64,000 nucleotides of DNA from CAZWKX01 sp964633975 (GCA_964633975.1 CAZWKX010000004.1:16346-80345), one strand, 5' to 3'; shown: positions 45,823 through 57,028, counted from the stretch's first letter. The notes: a model not told the origin generated them from the sequence alone. Numbers and translations: made by a program.

Positions 45823-47247
45823 CTAGCCCGGGGCCGACTCCTGATGGTGCTCGGAGGTGGCCGGCCTGTGGGCGAGAGCCTGCTCATGGTGGCGCTCTAT
45901 GGTGTCCATCGTGCGCAGCAGCGTGTAGCCGATGAGGCCGGCGACGGTCGATCCGATGAAGATGCCGGTCTTTGCCCGGTCGGTGAGGATGGCATGCTCG
46001 AAGGCGAGACTGGTGACGAAGAGCGACACCGTGAAGCCGATGCCGGCGACGGCGGCCAGGCCGATCACGTGCTTCCACCCGGTCGATCGCGGCAGCTTCC
46101 CGATCCGGAGCCGCACCGCCAGCCAGGTGAAGGTGGAGATGCCCACCGTCTTGCCGACGAGCAGCCCGATCGCCACTCCCAAAGTCACCGGATGGATGGC
46201 GGCGTCGACGAGGTCTATGCCGGCGAAGCGCACTCCCGCGTTGGCCAGGGCGAATATGGGGACGACGACGAACGAGGACCAGGGGAGAAGAGCGTCTTCG
46301 AAGCGGCGGAGCGGGGAGATCGACTCCTTGGCCACCAGAGAGAGGATGCGGGCGTGCTCGTCGATGCGCTCCTGGGCGTTTGAAGTCTGGATGTCACGTT
46401 CGTACCGGCCCAGCAGGCTGCCGGCGCGCTTGCGGAACTGGGTGTCCGAGTACAGCGGCCGGGCCGGCGTGAGCATCGCCAAGGCGACTCCGGCCAGGGT
46501 GGCGTGCACCCCGGACTCGAGGAGGAAGTACCAGGCGAGGAGGGCAAGCAGCACGTAGACGGCGAGCGACCGGATGCCGACGCGTGAGGCGGTCAGCACG
46601 AGGGCGAGAGCTGCCAGCGAGAGGGCCAGGAAACCGAGTTCGAGGTCGTCGGTGTAGAACACGGCGATGACGACGATGGCTCCTATGTCGTCGGCGATGG
46701 CCAGCGCCAGCAGGAACAGCTTGGCTCCGACGGGGACCCGCTTGCCCAGCAGTGAGAGCACGCCCACCGAGAAGGCGATGTCGGTGGCCATCGGGATTCC
46801 CCAGCCCCTCGTGGCCTCGCCGGGCACGTCGCCGGTGAGCACGAAGGCGAGGTAGATGAGTGCAGGGACGATCATGCCTCCGAGAGCGGCCAACACCGGG
46901 AGCGCGGCGGATTTCGGATCGCGGAGGTCGCCGAGGACCATCTCGCGCTTGATCTCGAGGCCGACCACGAAAAAGAAGATGGCCATGAGGCCGTCGTTGA
47001 CGATCTCCTGGAGCGTCAAGTCGAGGTGGAAGAAGCCAAAGGCCAGATTCAGGGGAGTCCCCCAGAACTCCGCGTAGGTGTGCCCGAAGGGTGCGTTGGC
47101 CCAGGTGAGCGCGGCGGCGGCGGCAACGAGCAGCACGGCGCCGCCGGATGCCTCGATCCGGGTGAAGCGCAGGACAGGGCCGACGAACCGCTTCGGGACG
47201 AGGCGGTCGGAGTGCAGCCAGGTCACATGAATGCGCTCTTCACTCAC
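45823..47247 (-). CDS. nhaA: NhaA-type Na+/H+ antiporter
   Basis: The 474-residue protein has NhaA landmarks: ASGGAVLLVAAAAALTWAN, IVNDGLMAIFFFVVGLEIKR, the IPMATDIAFSVGVL segment with its two functional Asp regions, and LLALAIADDIGAIVVIAVFY. Twelve helices and a charged C-terminal tail with HHEQALAHRP. It exports Na+ in exchange for protons. A GTG start at 47247 is preferred over a TTG three codons earlier. It is divergent from the Trk operon. Confidence 0.93.
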   Translation of the reverse strand: MSEERIHVTWLHSDRLVPKRFVGPVLRFTRIEASGGAVLLVAAAAALTWANAPFGHTYAEFWGTPLNLAFGFFHLDLTLQEIVNDGLMAIFFFVVGLEIKREMVLGDLRDPKSAALPVLAALGGMIVPALIYLAFVLTGDVPGEATRGWGIPMATDIAFSVGVLSLLGKRVPVGAKLFLLALAIADDIGAIVVIAVFYTDDLELGFLALSLAALALVLTASRVGIRSLAVYVLLALLAWYFLLESGVHATLAGVALAMLTPARPLYSDTQFRKRAGSLLGRYERDIQTSNAQERIDEHARILSLVAKESISPLRRFEDALLPWSSFVVVPIFALANAGVRFAGIDLVDAAIHPVTLGVAIGLLVGKTVGISTFTWLAVRLRIGKLPRSTGWKHVIGLAAVAGIGFTVSLFVTSLAFEHAILTDRAKTGIFIGSTVAGLIGYTLLRTMDTIERHHEQALAHRPATSEHHQESAPG

Positions 47248-47329
47248 GGGCGGCAAGGGTAGTGAAGGGCCGGGGGGTTCCGGCGCACTCCGGTAGACGG
47301 ACCGGCAAGGCGCAGCAACCTACAATCGC

Positions 47330-47989
47330 ATGGTGCGGGTCGTCATCACAGGATGTGGGCGCGTTGGGCGCGAGGTGGCTTTGGCGCTGAGCGCGGCGGG
47401 CGACGATGTGTCGGTCGTCGACGAGAGCGAGGAGGCGTTCGAGCTCCTCGGCAAGAGTTTCGACGGCACGTTCCACTTGGGCCGGGCCTACGACGTCGAC
47501 GTCCTGCGCGAGGCCGGTGCCGGCGAAGCCGACGTGGTCCTGGCCGTGACCGACTCGGACAACGCCAACCTCATGACCGTGCAGGTTGCCGGGAGGGTGT
47601 TCGGCGCGCCGAAGGCGATCGCGCTGCTGGCCGACCCGGCGCGTGAGGAGGCCTACCGGGCTCTGGACGTGGACTTCGTCGCCGGGGCTCGCCTGGTGGC
47701 CCAGGTGCTCGTCGAGCGGGTGCACGAGCCCGAATTTGCTTTCCACCTCAGCTTTCCCACCGGGCAGGTGCAGGTCGTCGAGATGGAGCTGGGGCCCGAA
47801 GCCGAGCAACTCACCGTTGGCAGGCTCGAGATCGAAGGCCAGCTTCGGGTAGCCGCCGTGCAGCGCGACGGCCAAGTGTTTATCCCGGCTGAGGAGGACC
47901 CACTGAAGCCGGGAGACCTCGTGGTTGCCTCGGTGCGCCAGGGAGTGGCCGGCAGGATCGCCAGATACCTCGTCGAGGAGAAGCCGTGA
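47330..47989 (+). CDS. trkA: TrkA/RCK potassium uptake regulator, first copy
   Basis: The 219-residue protein has an N-terminal RCK domain with nucleotide-binding VVITGCGRVGREVALALSAA and ADVVLAVTDSDNANLMTVQV, plus a C-terminal TrkA_C domain (VQVVEMELGPEAEQLTVGRL; GDLVVASVRQG). It gates TrkH in response to nucleotides. Its stop overlaps the GTG start of the second trkA, opening a five-gene coupled operon. Confidence 0.9.
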   Translation: MVRVVITGCGRVGREVALALSAAGDDVSVVDESEEAFELLGKSFDGTFHLGRAYDVDVLREAGAGEADVVLAVTDSDNANLMTVQVAGRVFGAPKAIALLADPAREEAYRALDVDFVAGARLVAQVLVERVHEPEFAFHLSFPTGQVQVVEMELGPEAEQLTVGRLEIEGQLRVAAVQRDGQVFIPAEEDPLKPGDLVVASVRQGVAGRIARYLVEEKP

Positions 47990-48657
47990 GGATTCTGATC
48001 GTCGGCGGGGGCAAGATCGGCAGCTACCTGGCTCACGAGCTGGACGAGGTAGGCCATGCCGTGACGGTCACCGAGCTGCAGCCCGATGTGGCACGTGAGC
48101 TCAGCGAGATTATGTCGGCGCTCGTTCTCGAGGGCGACGGCACCGGTGTGAGCGTCCTCAAGGCGGCCGAGGCCGGCCGGGCCGACTGGCTGCTGGCGAT
48201 GACCGGTCTGGACGAGGTGAACTTGGTTGCCTGCGAGATCGGCTTGACGCTGGGCGCCAAGCAGGTGCTGGCCCGGCTCAACGATCCGCGCAACCGGTCG
48301 ACCTTCGATGCCCTGCACATCCCCGTCGTCGCCGTGACCGACCTCATCGTCCAGCTCATCTCTCGAGAGATCCGCTTCATCGAGCTGGATCGCATCGCTC
48401 TTCTAGGACGGGGAGGGGTCAGCCTGATCGAGGTCGAGGTGCACCTCGAGGCGCAGGCTAGGCGTGTACAAGATCTCCAGCTCCCGGAGCAGACGGTGCT
48501 GGTCGGTGTGCTGCGTGGAGTGGATGGGTCCAAACTCGTGGTTCCCACCGGGGACACCGTTATCGGCCCGGGCGACCGTGTTCTTGCCGTGACCGCGGTG
48601 GAGCAGGAGCCGGCGGTTCGTGCCGCCTTCCGCCAGACGGATGCCGCCGATGCTTGA
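47986..48657 (+). CDS. trkA: TrkA/RCK potassium uptake regulator, second copy
   Basis: This 223-residue RCK protein has ILIVGGGKIGSYLAHELDEV, ALVLEGDGTGVSVLKAAE and DWLLAMTGLDEVNLVACEIG, then a TrkA_C domain ending GPGDRVLAVTA. With the first copy it may form a mixed gating ring, like the paired RCK units of Rv2691/Rv2692-type systems. Coupled to the upstream gene; its last codons overlap the start of the 46-residue peptide gene. Confidence 0.9.
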   Translation: MRILIVGGGKIGSYLAHELDEVGHAVTVTELQPDVARELSEIMSALVLEGDGTGVSVLKAAEAGRADWLLAMTGLDEVNLVACEIGLTLGAKQVLARLNDPRNRSTFDALHIPVVAVTDLIVQLISREIRFIELDRIALLGRGGVSLIEVEVHLEAQARRVQDLQLPEQTVLVGVLRGVDGSKLVVPTGDTVIGPGDRVLAVTAVEQEPAVRAAFRQTDAADA

Positions 48658-48790
48658 GATCCGTCGCGAGCGGAGCAGGTGGGCCAACCTGGTGGGCGGA
48701 CTGTGGGTCTTTGTGTCCGAGGCCGTGGTCGTCGGTGTCGTCATCGCCTTCGCCCTCCTCGTAGCCGCGCTCGTGCTCTGGATGGTGTGA
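48650..48790 (+). CDS. 46-residue single-helix membrane peptide in the Trk operon
   Basis: A short gene sits between trkA and trkH. It runs from the ATG at 48650, overlapping the trkA stop, to the TGA at 48788-48790, which overlaps the trkH ATG. The peptide has a basic start (MLEIRRERSRWANLVGGLWV) and one long hydrophobic helix to the end (VVGVVIAFALLVAALVLWMV). Double stop-start overlap and position argue it is a real, co-translated subunit. It recalls KdpF, the small stabilising peptide of Kdp, but shows no sequence match I can name. Confidence 0.7.
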   Translation: MLEIRRERSRWANLVGGLWVFVSEAVVVGVVIAFALLVAALVLWMV

Positions 48791-50289
48791 TGCTGGTCCG
48801 GCCGAGTCGTGAGGACCTGCACGTCATCGGCTATTACCTGGGACGCATCTTCTATGTCGTGGCCGCCTTCACGGTGCTGCCCCTTCTATGGGCGCTCGGC
48901 GGCAGGGAATGGGCGCCGGCTTCCTCGTTCGTGCTGACCATCGGCGCCTTTGCCCTGCTTGGGTCCCTGGTCGCTTCCCGGCCTCCTCGGGAGAGGAAAC
49001 TCGACTGGAGCCACGGCATGGTGGTAGTGGCTCTCACCTGGCTGATCGTGCCGGCACTGGGATCGCTGCCGCTGGCTCTCTCCGGCCATTTCGGCAGATC
49101 TCTGGACGCCTACTTCGACGCCATGAGCGGCCTGACCACGACGGGGCTGTCGCTGGTGCAGGATCTCGACCACCTGGCTCCGTCGCTCAACTTCTGGCGT
49201 CATCTGCTCCACTTCTTGGGTGGACAGGGCATCATCATTGCCGCGCTGTCCATGTTCGCCGGCGGGGCCGGCCTCACCCTCTACTACGGCGAGGCGCGTG
49301 AAGAGAGGATCCTGCCGTCGGTCACGTCGACGGCACGATTCATCTGGGGGGTGGCCCTCGTTCACCTCATCTTCGGCGTCGCCGCTCTCGGCGCCATTGC
49401 CCACTTCGTGCTCGGCTTCTCCTCGATTCGGTCGCTGTTCCACGGTCTGATGGTCTTCTTTGCCGGATTCGATACCGGCGGCTTCGCTCCGCAGAGCACG
49501 AGCCTCGGCTATTACCACTCGGCGATCTTCGAGGCGGGTGCCGCGGTGATGATGGTGGCCGGGGCCATGTCGTTCGGCCTGCATTTCGCCTTGTGGAGAG
49601 GGCCTCGCCGCGCCGACACCCTCCGCAACCTCGAGACCCGCACGATCCTTTCCACGTTCTCTTTCTGCCTCGTGGTCACGTTCATCGGGCTCGCCACGCT
49701 CGGGCTCTATGAGGGGGTGCTGGGCCTCACCCGCAAGGGCTTGTTCCACGTACTCTCGGCCCACACCGGCACCGGCTTCTCCACCGTGCCCTCTTCCGAG
49801 CTGGCCACGTGGGGTGGCCTGTCGTTCGTCGGGGTCGCCCTGGCGATGGCTCTCGGCGGCATGGCCTCCTCGACGGCGGGCGGGGTGAAGGCGCTGCGGG
49901 TGGGCCTCACCCTCAAGACCCTCAAGGATCAGATCAAAGAGGTGCTTCTTCCGGAGCGGGCCGTTGTGTCCCACGCCTACCAGCAGAGCGGGCGCAAACG
50001 CCTCACTCCGAGGATTTCGCAGGCTGTGATGCTCGTTTCGCTGCTCTATGTGGCCATGTTCCTGGTCGGCGCCGCGGTCGGCATGGCATACGGCTATCCC
50101 CTTCAGCATGCCCTCTTCGAGTCGGTGAGTGCCGGAGCCAACGTCGGGCTGTCCGTGGGCGTCACCGACCCCGGCATGCCCGCCCTCCTCGAGGTGACGT
50201 ACGTGCTGGAGATGTGGCTGGGCCGCCTCGAGTTCGTTGCCGCCTTCTCGCTGGTCGGGTTCCTGCTCTCATGGGTCAGGGGGCGCTGA
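48790..50289 (+). CDS. trkH: TrkH-type potassium channel subunit
   Basis: The 499-residue protein has four pore repeats with selectivity-filter-like motifs: SGLTTTGLSLV, FAGFDTGGFAPQST, SAHTGTGFSTV and SAGANVGLSVG. This is the SKT superfamily potassium pore. The ATG at 48790 overlaps the stop of the small peptide gene; its own stop overlaps the next ATG. Potassium uptake driven by ion gradients is expected, controlled by the TrkA pair. Confidence 0.93.
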   Translation: MLVRPSREDLHVIGYYLGRIFYVVAAFTVLPLLWALGGREWAPASSFVLTIGAFALLGSLVASRPPRERKLDWSHGMVVVALTWLIVPALGSLPLALSGHFGRSLDAYFDAMSGLTTTGLSLVQDLDHLAPSLNFWRHLLHFLGGQGIIIAALSMFAGGAGLTLYYGEAREERILPSVTSTARFIWGVALVHLIFGVAALGAIAHFVLGFSSIRSLFHGLMVFFAGFDTGGFAPQSTSLGYYHSAIFEAGAAVMMVAGAMSFGLHFALWRGPRRADTLRNLETRTILSTFSFCLVVTFIGLATLGLYEGVLGLTRKGLFHVLSAHTGTGFSTVPSSELATWGGLSFVGVALAMALGGMASSTAGGVKALRVGLTLKTLKDQIKEVLLPERAVVSHAYQQSGRKRLTPRISQAVMLVSLLYVAMFLVGAAVGMAYGYPLQHALFESVSAGANVGLSVGVTDPGMPALLEVTYVLEMWLGRLEFVAAFSLVGFLLSWVRGR

Positions 50290-50855
50290 TGATGCGGAGG
50301 CTTCTCTTCGTCGTCTTCTGCGTGGCTCTCCTGCTGGGCGTGGCCCTGCCCGCCGGCGCCCAGGAGGTCGTTGTGACCGTTGAGGATCTTCTGGAGAGCC
50401 CCGAGCAATACACGGTTCCCGGCGTGCCCGAGGTCGTTGTGCACGGCGAGCTGGTCGGCGACTTCGGGCGGCGGGCCGACGGCATCGTGTGGGCCCAGCT
50501 GAACGGCGACGCCTATGCGGCGGTGCCGCTGCTGGCCGGCGGCGATCTCGCCGGATCGAACCTCGGTATCGGCGTCCGCATCCCCGCGGATCTGTGGCCC
50601 GAGCTAGCCGATGTGGCCCAGGCCGGGGGATACCGGCTGCGGGGTCCGCTCGTTCGTCTCACCGGCGCGTGGCGGTACCACGACCCGGCCCGGGGCGACG
50701 AGTCGTACCTCGACGTGACCGGCATCGAGGTATACAGCAATCCCGTGTTGCTGGTGGACGAGGCGGACTGGCCTCCCTTTGTGCTCGGAGTCCTGTTCCT
50801 GTGCGCCGCAGTGATGATCGCCTTGTCGACGCGGCGCCGGCAGCGGGAACGTTGA
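50289..50855 (+). CDS. Exported protein with C-terminal membrane helix, fifth gene of the Trk operon
   Basis: The 188-residue protein has a signal peptide (MMRRLLFVVFCVALLLGVALPAGAQ is the first 25; cleavage likely after AGA), an extracellular beta-rich domain (VVVHGELVGDFGRRADGIVW; YRLRGPLVRLTGAWRYHDP) that could be an OB-like barrel, and a C-terminal helix (FVLGVLFLCAAVMIALST) with an Arg-rich cytoplasmic end. No family recognised. Coupling to trkH suggests an outward-facing partner of the channel. Confidence 0.6.
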   Translation: MMRRLLFVVFCVALLLGVALPAGAQEVVVTVEDLLESPEQYTVPGVPEVVVHGELVGDFGRRADGIVWAQLNGDAYAAVPLLAGGDLAGSNLGIGVRIPADLWPELADVAQAGGYRLRGPLVRLTGAWRYHDPARGDESYLDVTGIEVYSNPVLLVDEADWPPFVLGVLFLCAAVMIALSTRRRQRER

Positions 50856-50905
50856 ACGGCAAACCTATGCTCATCACAGTTCTGTCATCGACTCGGGAGT
50901 AGCTC

Positions 50906-52990
50906 GTGGATCCGATCGGCTGGGCCTACGTCTCAGTAGGCGCCGGCGTCGCCGCCCTGGCGCTGGCCGCATACTCTGCACTGAGGGTGATGGCGTCTCC
51001 TGCCGCAGGCGAGCGCGTGCAGGAACCGGCCGGCGCGATTCGTGATGGTGCGATGGCGTTTTTGCTGCGCGAGTACACCTGGGCCGCCGCCTTTGTCGTC
51101 ATCATGTCGGTGCTCATATTCACCCTGCTCGATTGGGGGTGGTGGGGCACCGTTGCCTATGTCCTTGGTGCCGTCCTTTCGGCCGTGGCCGGGCTTGTCG
51201 GCATAAGTGCGGCCACCGCGGCCAATACCCGCACCGCCGAGGCGGCTCGGCAGGGTGGAGTGCGCCGTGCCCTGCCCGTAGCCTTCCGGGGCGGTGCGGT
51301 GGCGGGCTTTTCGGTCGCCGGCCTGGGCCTTGCCGGCCTCGGCTTTGCCTACCTCGTGCTCCATGAGTGGCTCGAGGTGGCCGATGCCGTGGAGATGATT
51401 ACCGCGGTCGGCCTCGGCGGATCCACGGTTGCTCTCTTTGCCTGTGTGGGGGGTGGCATCTACGCCAAGGCGGCCGACGTCGGTGCCGACCTCGCCGGGA
51501 AGCTGGAGGCCGGCTTAGCCGAGGACGATCGGCGCAACCCGGCGGCCATCGCCGACAGCGTCGGCGACAACGTTGGAGGTGTGGCGGGCTTCGGCGCCGA
51601 TCTGTTCGAGACGTATGTGGGTTCGTTGGTGGCCCCCATCGTCTACGCCGCCTTCGTGTTCGGCACCTCAGGGCTTGGCGTCCGGGCCGTCGTCTTCCCG
51701 CTCGCCGTGGCGGCCGTGGGCACTGCCGCCTCGATTCTGGGGTCGTTCGCGGTTCGGCCGCGGGGCGTCAAGCTTGCCGCTGCGCTGCACCGCGGCACGT
51801 ATTCGGCCGCTGTTCTCACCCTGCTCGGCGTCTTCGGCCTCGTCTACTGGGTCTTCGATGGCGTTGAGGGCGTGGACCATCCGCTTGGGCTCTTCGTCGC
51901 TGTGGCCGCCGGCCTCGTGATCGGGCTCGCCGCCAGTCGGATCTCGGAGGTGTTCACCAGCGATCACCACCGTCCGGTGAAGGAGATCGCCAGGCAGTCG
52001 GGCGCGGGCCCGACCCCGGTGGTGCTCGAAGGCATCTCGGACGGGATGCGTTCGGCGGCCTTCTCCATCTCTGCGGTAGCCGCCGGTGTTGCAGGCTCCT
52101 ACTGGGCCGGCAGTTGGGCCATCCCGGAGAGCGGCGGCTTCTATGGCGTCACCATCGCCGCCGTCGGGGTGGGGAGCATCCTTGCCATCACTGCTTCTGT
52201 CGGTGCCTTCGCCCCGATTGCCGACAACGCGAGTGCCATCGCACAGATGTCGCGCGAGCCGTCGAGGGTGCGTGAGGCCACCGACTCGCTTGCTGCTCTC
52301 GGCGGCGCGACGGCGCCGGCAGCGCGGGGTTTTGCCGCCGGGTCGGCGGCCGTCACCATGCTCGCTCTGCTCGTTGCCTGGCGTGAGCTGGTGAATTCGG
52401 CCGCGGCGTCGGCGGGCAGGGGCGCTGTCCTCGACACCATCAACGTGCTGAGACCGGGTACGTTGGTCGGCCTGCTCCTCGGCGGCGGGTGTGTATTTCT
52501 GATCGCCGCTCTCAATGTCAAGGCGGCGAGCAGAGCAGCTGGCAGGATGATCAATGAGGTGCGCGGTCGGTTTCGTGAAGGGCCGGGGTCACGCAAGGGC
52601 CGCGCTTGGGCCCAGCTCGCAAACCGTGTGAATGTCCCGGCCGGGACGGTTCTGCGGGGGCTGTTGCTTCCCGTGGTCATGGCCGTTGCTCTGCCGCTGT
52701 CCATCGGCTTCATCGATGTGCAAGCACTTGGTGGGTTCCTCGTCGGTGCTCTGGTCACCGGGTTACTGCTCGCCGTCTCCATGGTCAATGCAGGGGGTGC
52801 CTGGAGCAACGCCAAGAAGCTCGTGGAGGTCGGCGCCTATGGAGGCGAGGGTTCCGATGCGCACGAGGCCGCCGTGATCGGTGACACGATCGGCGACCCC
52901 TTCAAAGACAGCGCCGGCCCCGCCCTGAACGTCGCCGTCAAGGTGATGATGATGGTGAGCCTTGTTTTTGCCAGCGCCTTTGTGGGCTAG
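50906..52990 (+). CDS. Divergent membrane pyrophosphatase paralogue lacking key ligands
   Basis: A 694-residue multi-pass protein of the membrane pyrophosphatase family: GGGIYAKAADVGADLAGKLE, AEDDRRNPAAIADSVGDNVG, IGDTIGDPFKDSAGPALN. Compared with the mung bean enzyme, several active-site residues are changed: Asp287 is Gly (VGDNVGGVAG), Asn534 is Gly (LGGATAPAARGF), Asp691 is Ser (GGAWSNAKK) and Arg242 is Cys. Asp253, Asp257, Asp279, Asp283, Asp507, Asp727 and Asp731 remain. Ion pumping by normal PPi hydrolysis is therefore doubtful. It lies between the Trk operon and a canonical paralogue. Confidence 0.85.
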   Translation: MDPIGWAYVSVGAGVAALALAAYSALRVMASPAAGERVQEPAGAIRDGAMAFLLREYTWAAAFVVIMSVLIFTLLDWGWWGTVAYVLGAVLSAVAGLVGISAATAANTRTAEAARQGGVRRALPVAFRGGAVAGFSVAGLGLAGLGFAYLVLHEWLEVADAVEMITAVGLGGSTVALFACVGGGIYAKAADVGADLAGKLEAGLAEDDRRNPAAIADSVGDNVGGVAGFGADLFETYVGSLVAPIVYAAFVFGTSGLGVRAVVFPLAVAAVGTAASILGSFAVRPRGVKLAAALHRGTYSAAVLTLLGVFGLVYWVFDGVEGVDHPLGLFVAVAAGLVIGLAASRISEVFTSDHHRPVKEIARQSGAGPTPVVLEGISDGMRSAAFSISAVAAGVAGSYWAGSWAIPESGGFYGVTIAAVGVGSILAITASVGAFAPIADNASAIAQMSREPSRVREATDSLAALGGATAPAARGFAAGSAAVTMLALLVAWRELVNSAAASAGRGAVLDTINVLRPGTLVGLLLGGGCVFLIAALNVKAASRAAGRMINEVRGRFREGPGSRKGRAWAQLANRVNVPAGTVLRGLLLPVVMAVALPLSIGFIDVQALGGFLVGALVTGLLLAVSMVNAGGAWSNAKKLVEVGAYGGEGSDAHEAAVIGDTIGDPFKDSAGPALNVAVKVMMMVSLVFASAFVG

Positions 52991-53217
52991 AGAGAGAATG
53001 CAGAATGCAGTGGGCAAAATGCAGCGGGTAGGACGCAGTGGGCAGCGGACAGTGGGCGGAATGCGGGTCAGGTGCGCTCGCTGCTGAAGAACCCGTAACC
53101 TGCATTCCGCTATCTGCCATCTGCATTCTGCGCTTCGCGACTCTCCGACTGACCGAGGAAGACCGACGCGCCCTCTGCTCGCGCTAGGGTGTCCGCCGTT
53201 GAGATCCAGAAAGGTAG
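52991..53217. repeat. Degenerate GCAGAATGCAG-type repeat region between the two pyrophosphatases
   Basis: The 227-bp gap is full of imperfect direct repeats (GAATGCAGAATGCAGTGGGC, AATGCAGCGGG, GACGCAGTGGGCAGCGG) and their inverted form (TGCATTCCGC, TGCATTCTGCGC). The ratio of A to G and the repetition differ from neighbouring genes. No coding frame. The inverted halves could fold into a long imperfect hairpin. Confidence 0.6.
53121..53140. repeat. Copy 2 of the dispersed CTGCATTCTG-type repeat
   Basis: CTGCATTCTGCGCTTCGCGA matches 17 of 20 positions with 30134-30153. Both copies sit beside further CTGCATT/TTCTG echoes, so this is a family of intergenic repeats rather than chance. Confidence 0.5.
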
Positions 53218-55488
<2,271 letters not shown>

Positions 55489-55498
55489 AGACGTCTCG

Positions 55499-55529
55499 GG
55501 GGCCTGCGGGCCCCAGACCGTTTCCGGTC
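55499..55529 (+). terminator. Two adjacent hairpins after the pyrophosphatase
   Basis: GGGGCC-TGCG-GGCCCC (55499-55514) is followed at once by GACCG-TTTC-CGGTC (55516-55529), starting 11 bp after the stop codon. No T-run. A plausible terminator pair. Confidence 0.5.
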
Positions 55530-55669
55530 GGCGAAGAGTCTCGCCGTTTTCTAGGGTGGCGTCGGCAATAGTGGGCGGTGAGAGGAGCCGTCTCCGCGGC
55601 ATCGGCTCCGCTCGCCGCGGCCGGTATTGGTCGTCGCCGTCGTGGAGGACAGATGGCGTGGGAGTTTTC

Positions 55670-57028
55670 GTGAGAGCCGAGGGGGACGGCGCTTCAGGTG
55701 GGCAGCGGTCGACTGCACCCTTCGCCCATGGAAAACGCTCGGACCTGGGCACGTGGAGCGTCATTGCCATCGGGGTGGGAGGTATGGTCGGGGGCGGCAT
55801 CTTCGCGGTGCTGGGCCTGGCCGTCGAGCTGTCGAAGGGCGCAACCCCGGTGGCGTTCGCCGTTGCCGGGGCGGTTGCCCTGGTGACGGCGGGCTCCTAC
55901 GCCAAGCTCTCCACACGTCTCCCCAGCCGCGGCGGCACGGTGTTGTTCCTCAACCGGGCGTTTGGACGGGGAATGGCCGCGGGATCACTCAACGTTCTGC
56001 TGTGGCTCAGCTACGTGGTCATGCTGGCCCTGTATGCCTCCGCCTTCGGCAGCTACGGGGCTCGCTTTTTGCCGGCCGGCGCCCGGGTAGTGGCTCGTCA
56101 CCTGCTCGCAAGTGGGGTGCTGGTCGGCCTCACTTTGCTGAATTTCGCTTCCGCCGATGTGGTGGGGCGTGCCGAGCGCTGGGTGGTGGCGATCAAGATC
56201 CTCATCCTGGCCGTGTTTATCGGTGTCGGGGCGTTCTCCATCAACGGAAGTCATCTCGCCGTCTCGACCTGGCCCGGGCCGCTGGCCTTGCTCGGCGGCG
56301 GGATGGTCATCTTCGTCGCCTACGAGGGGTTCGAGCTGATCGCCAACGCCGCCGAAGACGTCCGTCGTCCCGAGGTCACACTGCCCGTCGCTTTTATCGT
56401 CAGCGTGGGCTTCGTCCTGCTGCTGTACGTGCTGATCTCCGTGGTGGCGGTGGGGTCGCTGGCCCCGGCTGACATTCGCAGCGAATCGGACTACGCCCTG
56501 GCTGCGGCGGCTCGCCCCTCGCTGGGCACGCTGGGCTTCGCGATGATCGGTGTCGCCGCCCTGCTCTCGACCACCTCGGCGATCAACGCCACTCTCTACG
56601 GATCGGCTCGCCTGAGCTGGGCGATCGCCCGATCTGGCGAGCTTCCCGAGCAGATCGCCCGCAAGGTTTGGAGCCGGCCCGTGGAAGGGCTTCTGATCAC
56701 CGCGGCGGCCGGCGTGGCCTTGGTGAACTCCTTCGACGTCGCCCGGATATCCACCATGGGTAGTGCCGGGTTCCTCGTGATCTTCGGGGCCGTCAACCTG
56801 GCGGCTTGGCGGCTCGCTGAGAGTCGCGTGCTCGGCGTGTTGGGAGCGGCGGGGTGCCTGGCCGCCCTGGTGGCCCTGTGTGCCGTCACCCTCGATCGAT
56901 CCCCTGCCGATCTGGTGATCCTGGGGATACTGATTGGACTGGCACTGTTGATCGAGTGGGTCTACCGGCTGGTCACGGGGAGGGAGATCAGGCTCGAGGT
57001 CGGAGAGGGCGGTTCCTCTCCGCGCTGA
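55670..57028 (+). CDS. APC-superfamily amino acid permease
   Basis: This 452-residue transporter has the first-helix motif VGGMVGGGIFAVLGLAVELS, then SYAKLSTRLPSRGGTVLFLN and VAYEGFELIANAAEDVRRPE, which are typical of APC permeases; 12 helices. The substrate is unknown; GFELIANAAEDV is typical of cationic and broad amino acid permeases. The GTG at 55670 has a GGGAG site; longer upstream frames look non-coding. Confidence 0.85.
   Translation: MRAEGDGASGGQRSTAPFAHGKRSDLGTWSVIAIGVGGMVGGGIFAVLGLAVELSKGATPVAFAVAGAVALVTAGSYAKLSTRLPSRGGTVLFLNRAFGRGMAAGSLNVLLWLSYVVMLALYASAFGSYGARFLPAGARVVARHLLASGVLVGLTLLNFASADVVGRAERWVVAIKILILAVFIGVGAFSINGSHLAVSTWPGPLALLGGGMVIFVAYEGFELIANAAEDVRRPEVTLPVAFIVSVGFVLLLYVLISVVAVGSLAPADIRSESDYALAAAARPSLGTLGFAMIGVAALLSTTSAINATLYGSARLSWAIARSGELPEQIARKVWSRPVEGLLITAAAGVALVNSFDVARISTMGSAGFLVIFGAVNLAAWRLAESRVLGVLGAAGCLAALVALCAVTLDRSPADLVILGILIGLALLIEWVYRLVTGREIRLEVGEGGSSPR

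Noticed and set aside
48650..48790. Peptide as KdpF itself
   Set aside because: There are no kdp genes here, and the sequence does not match KdpF; only size and topology are similar.
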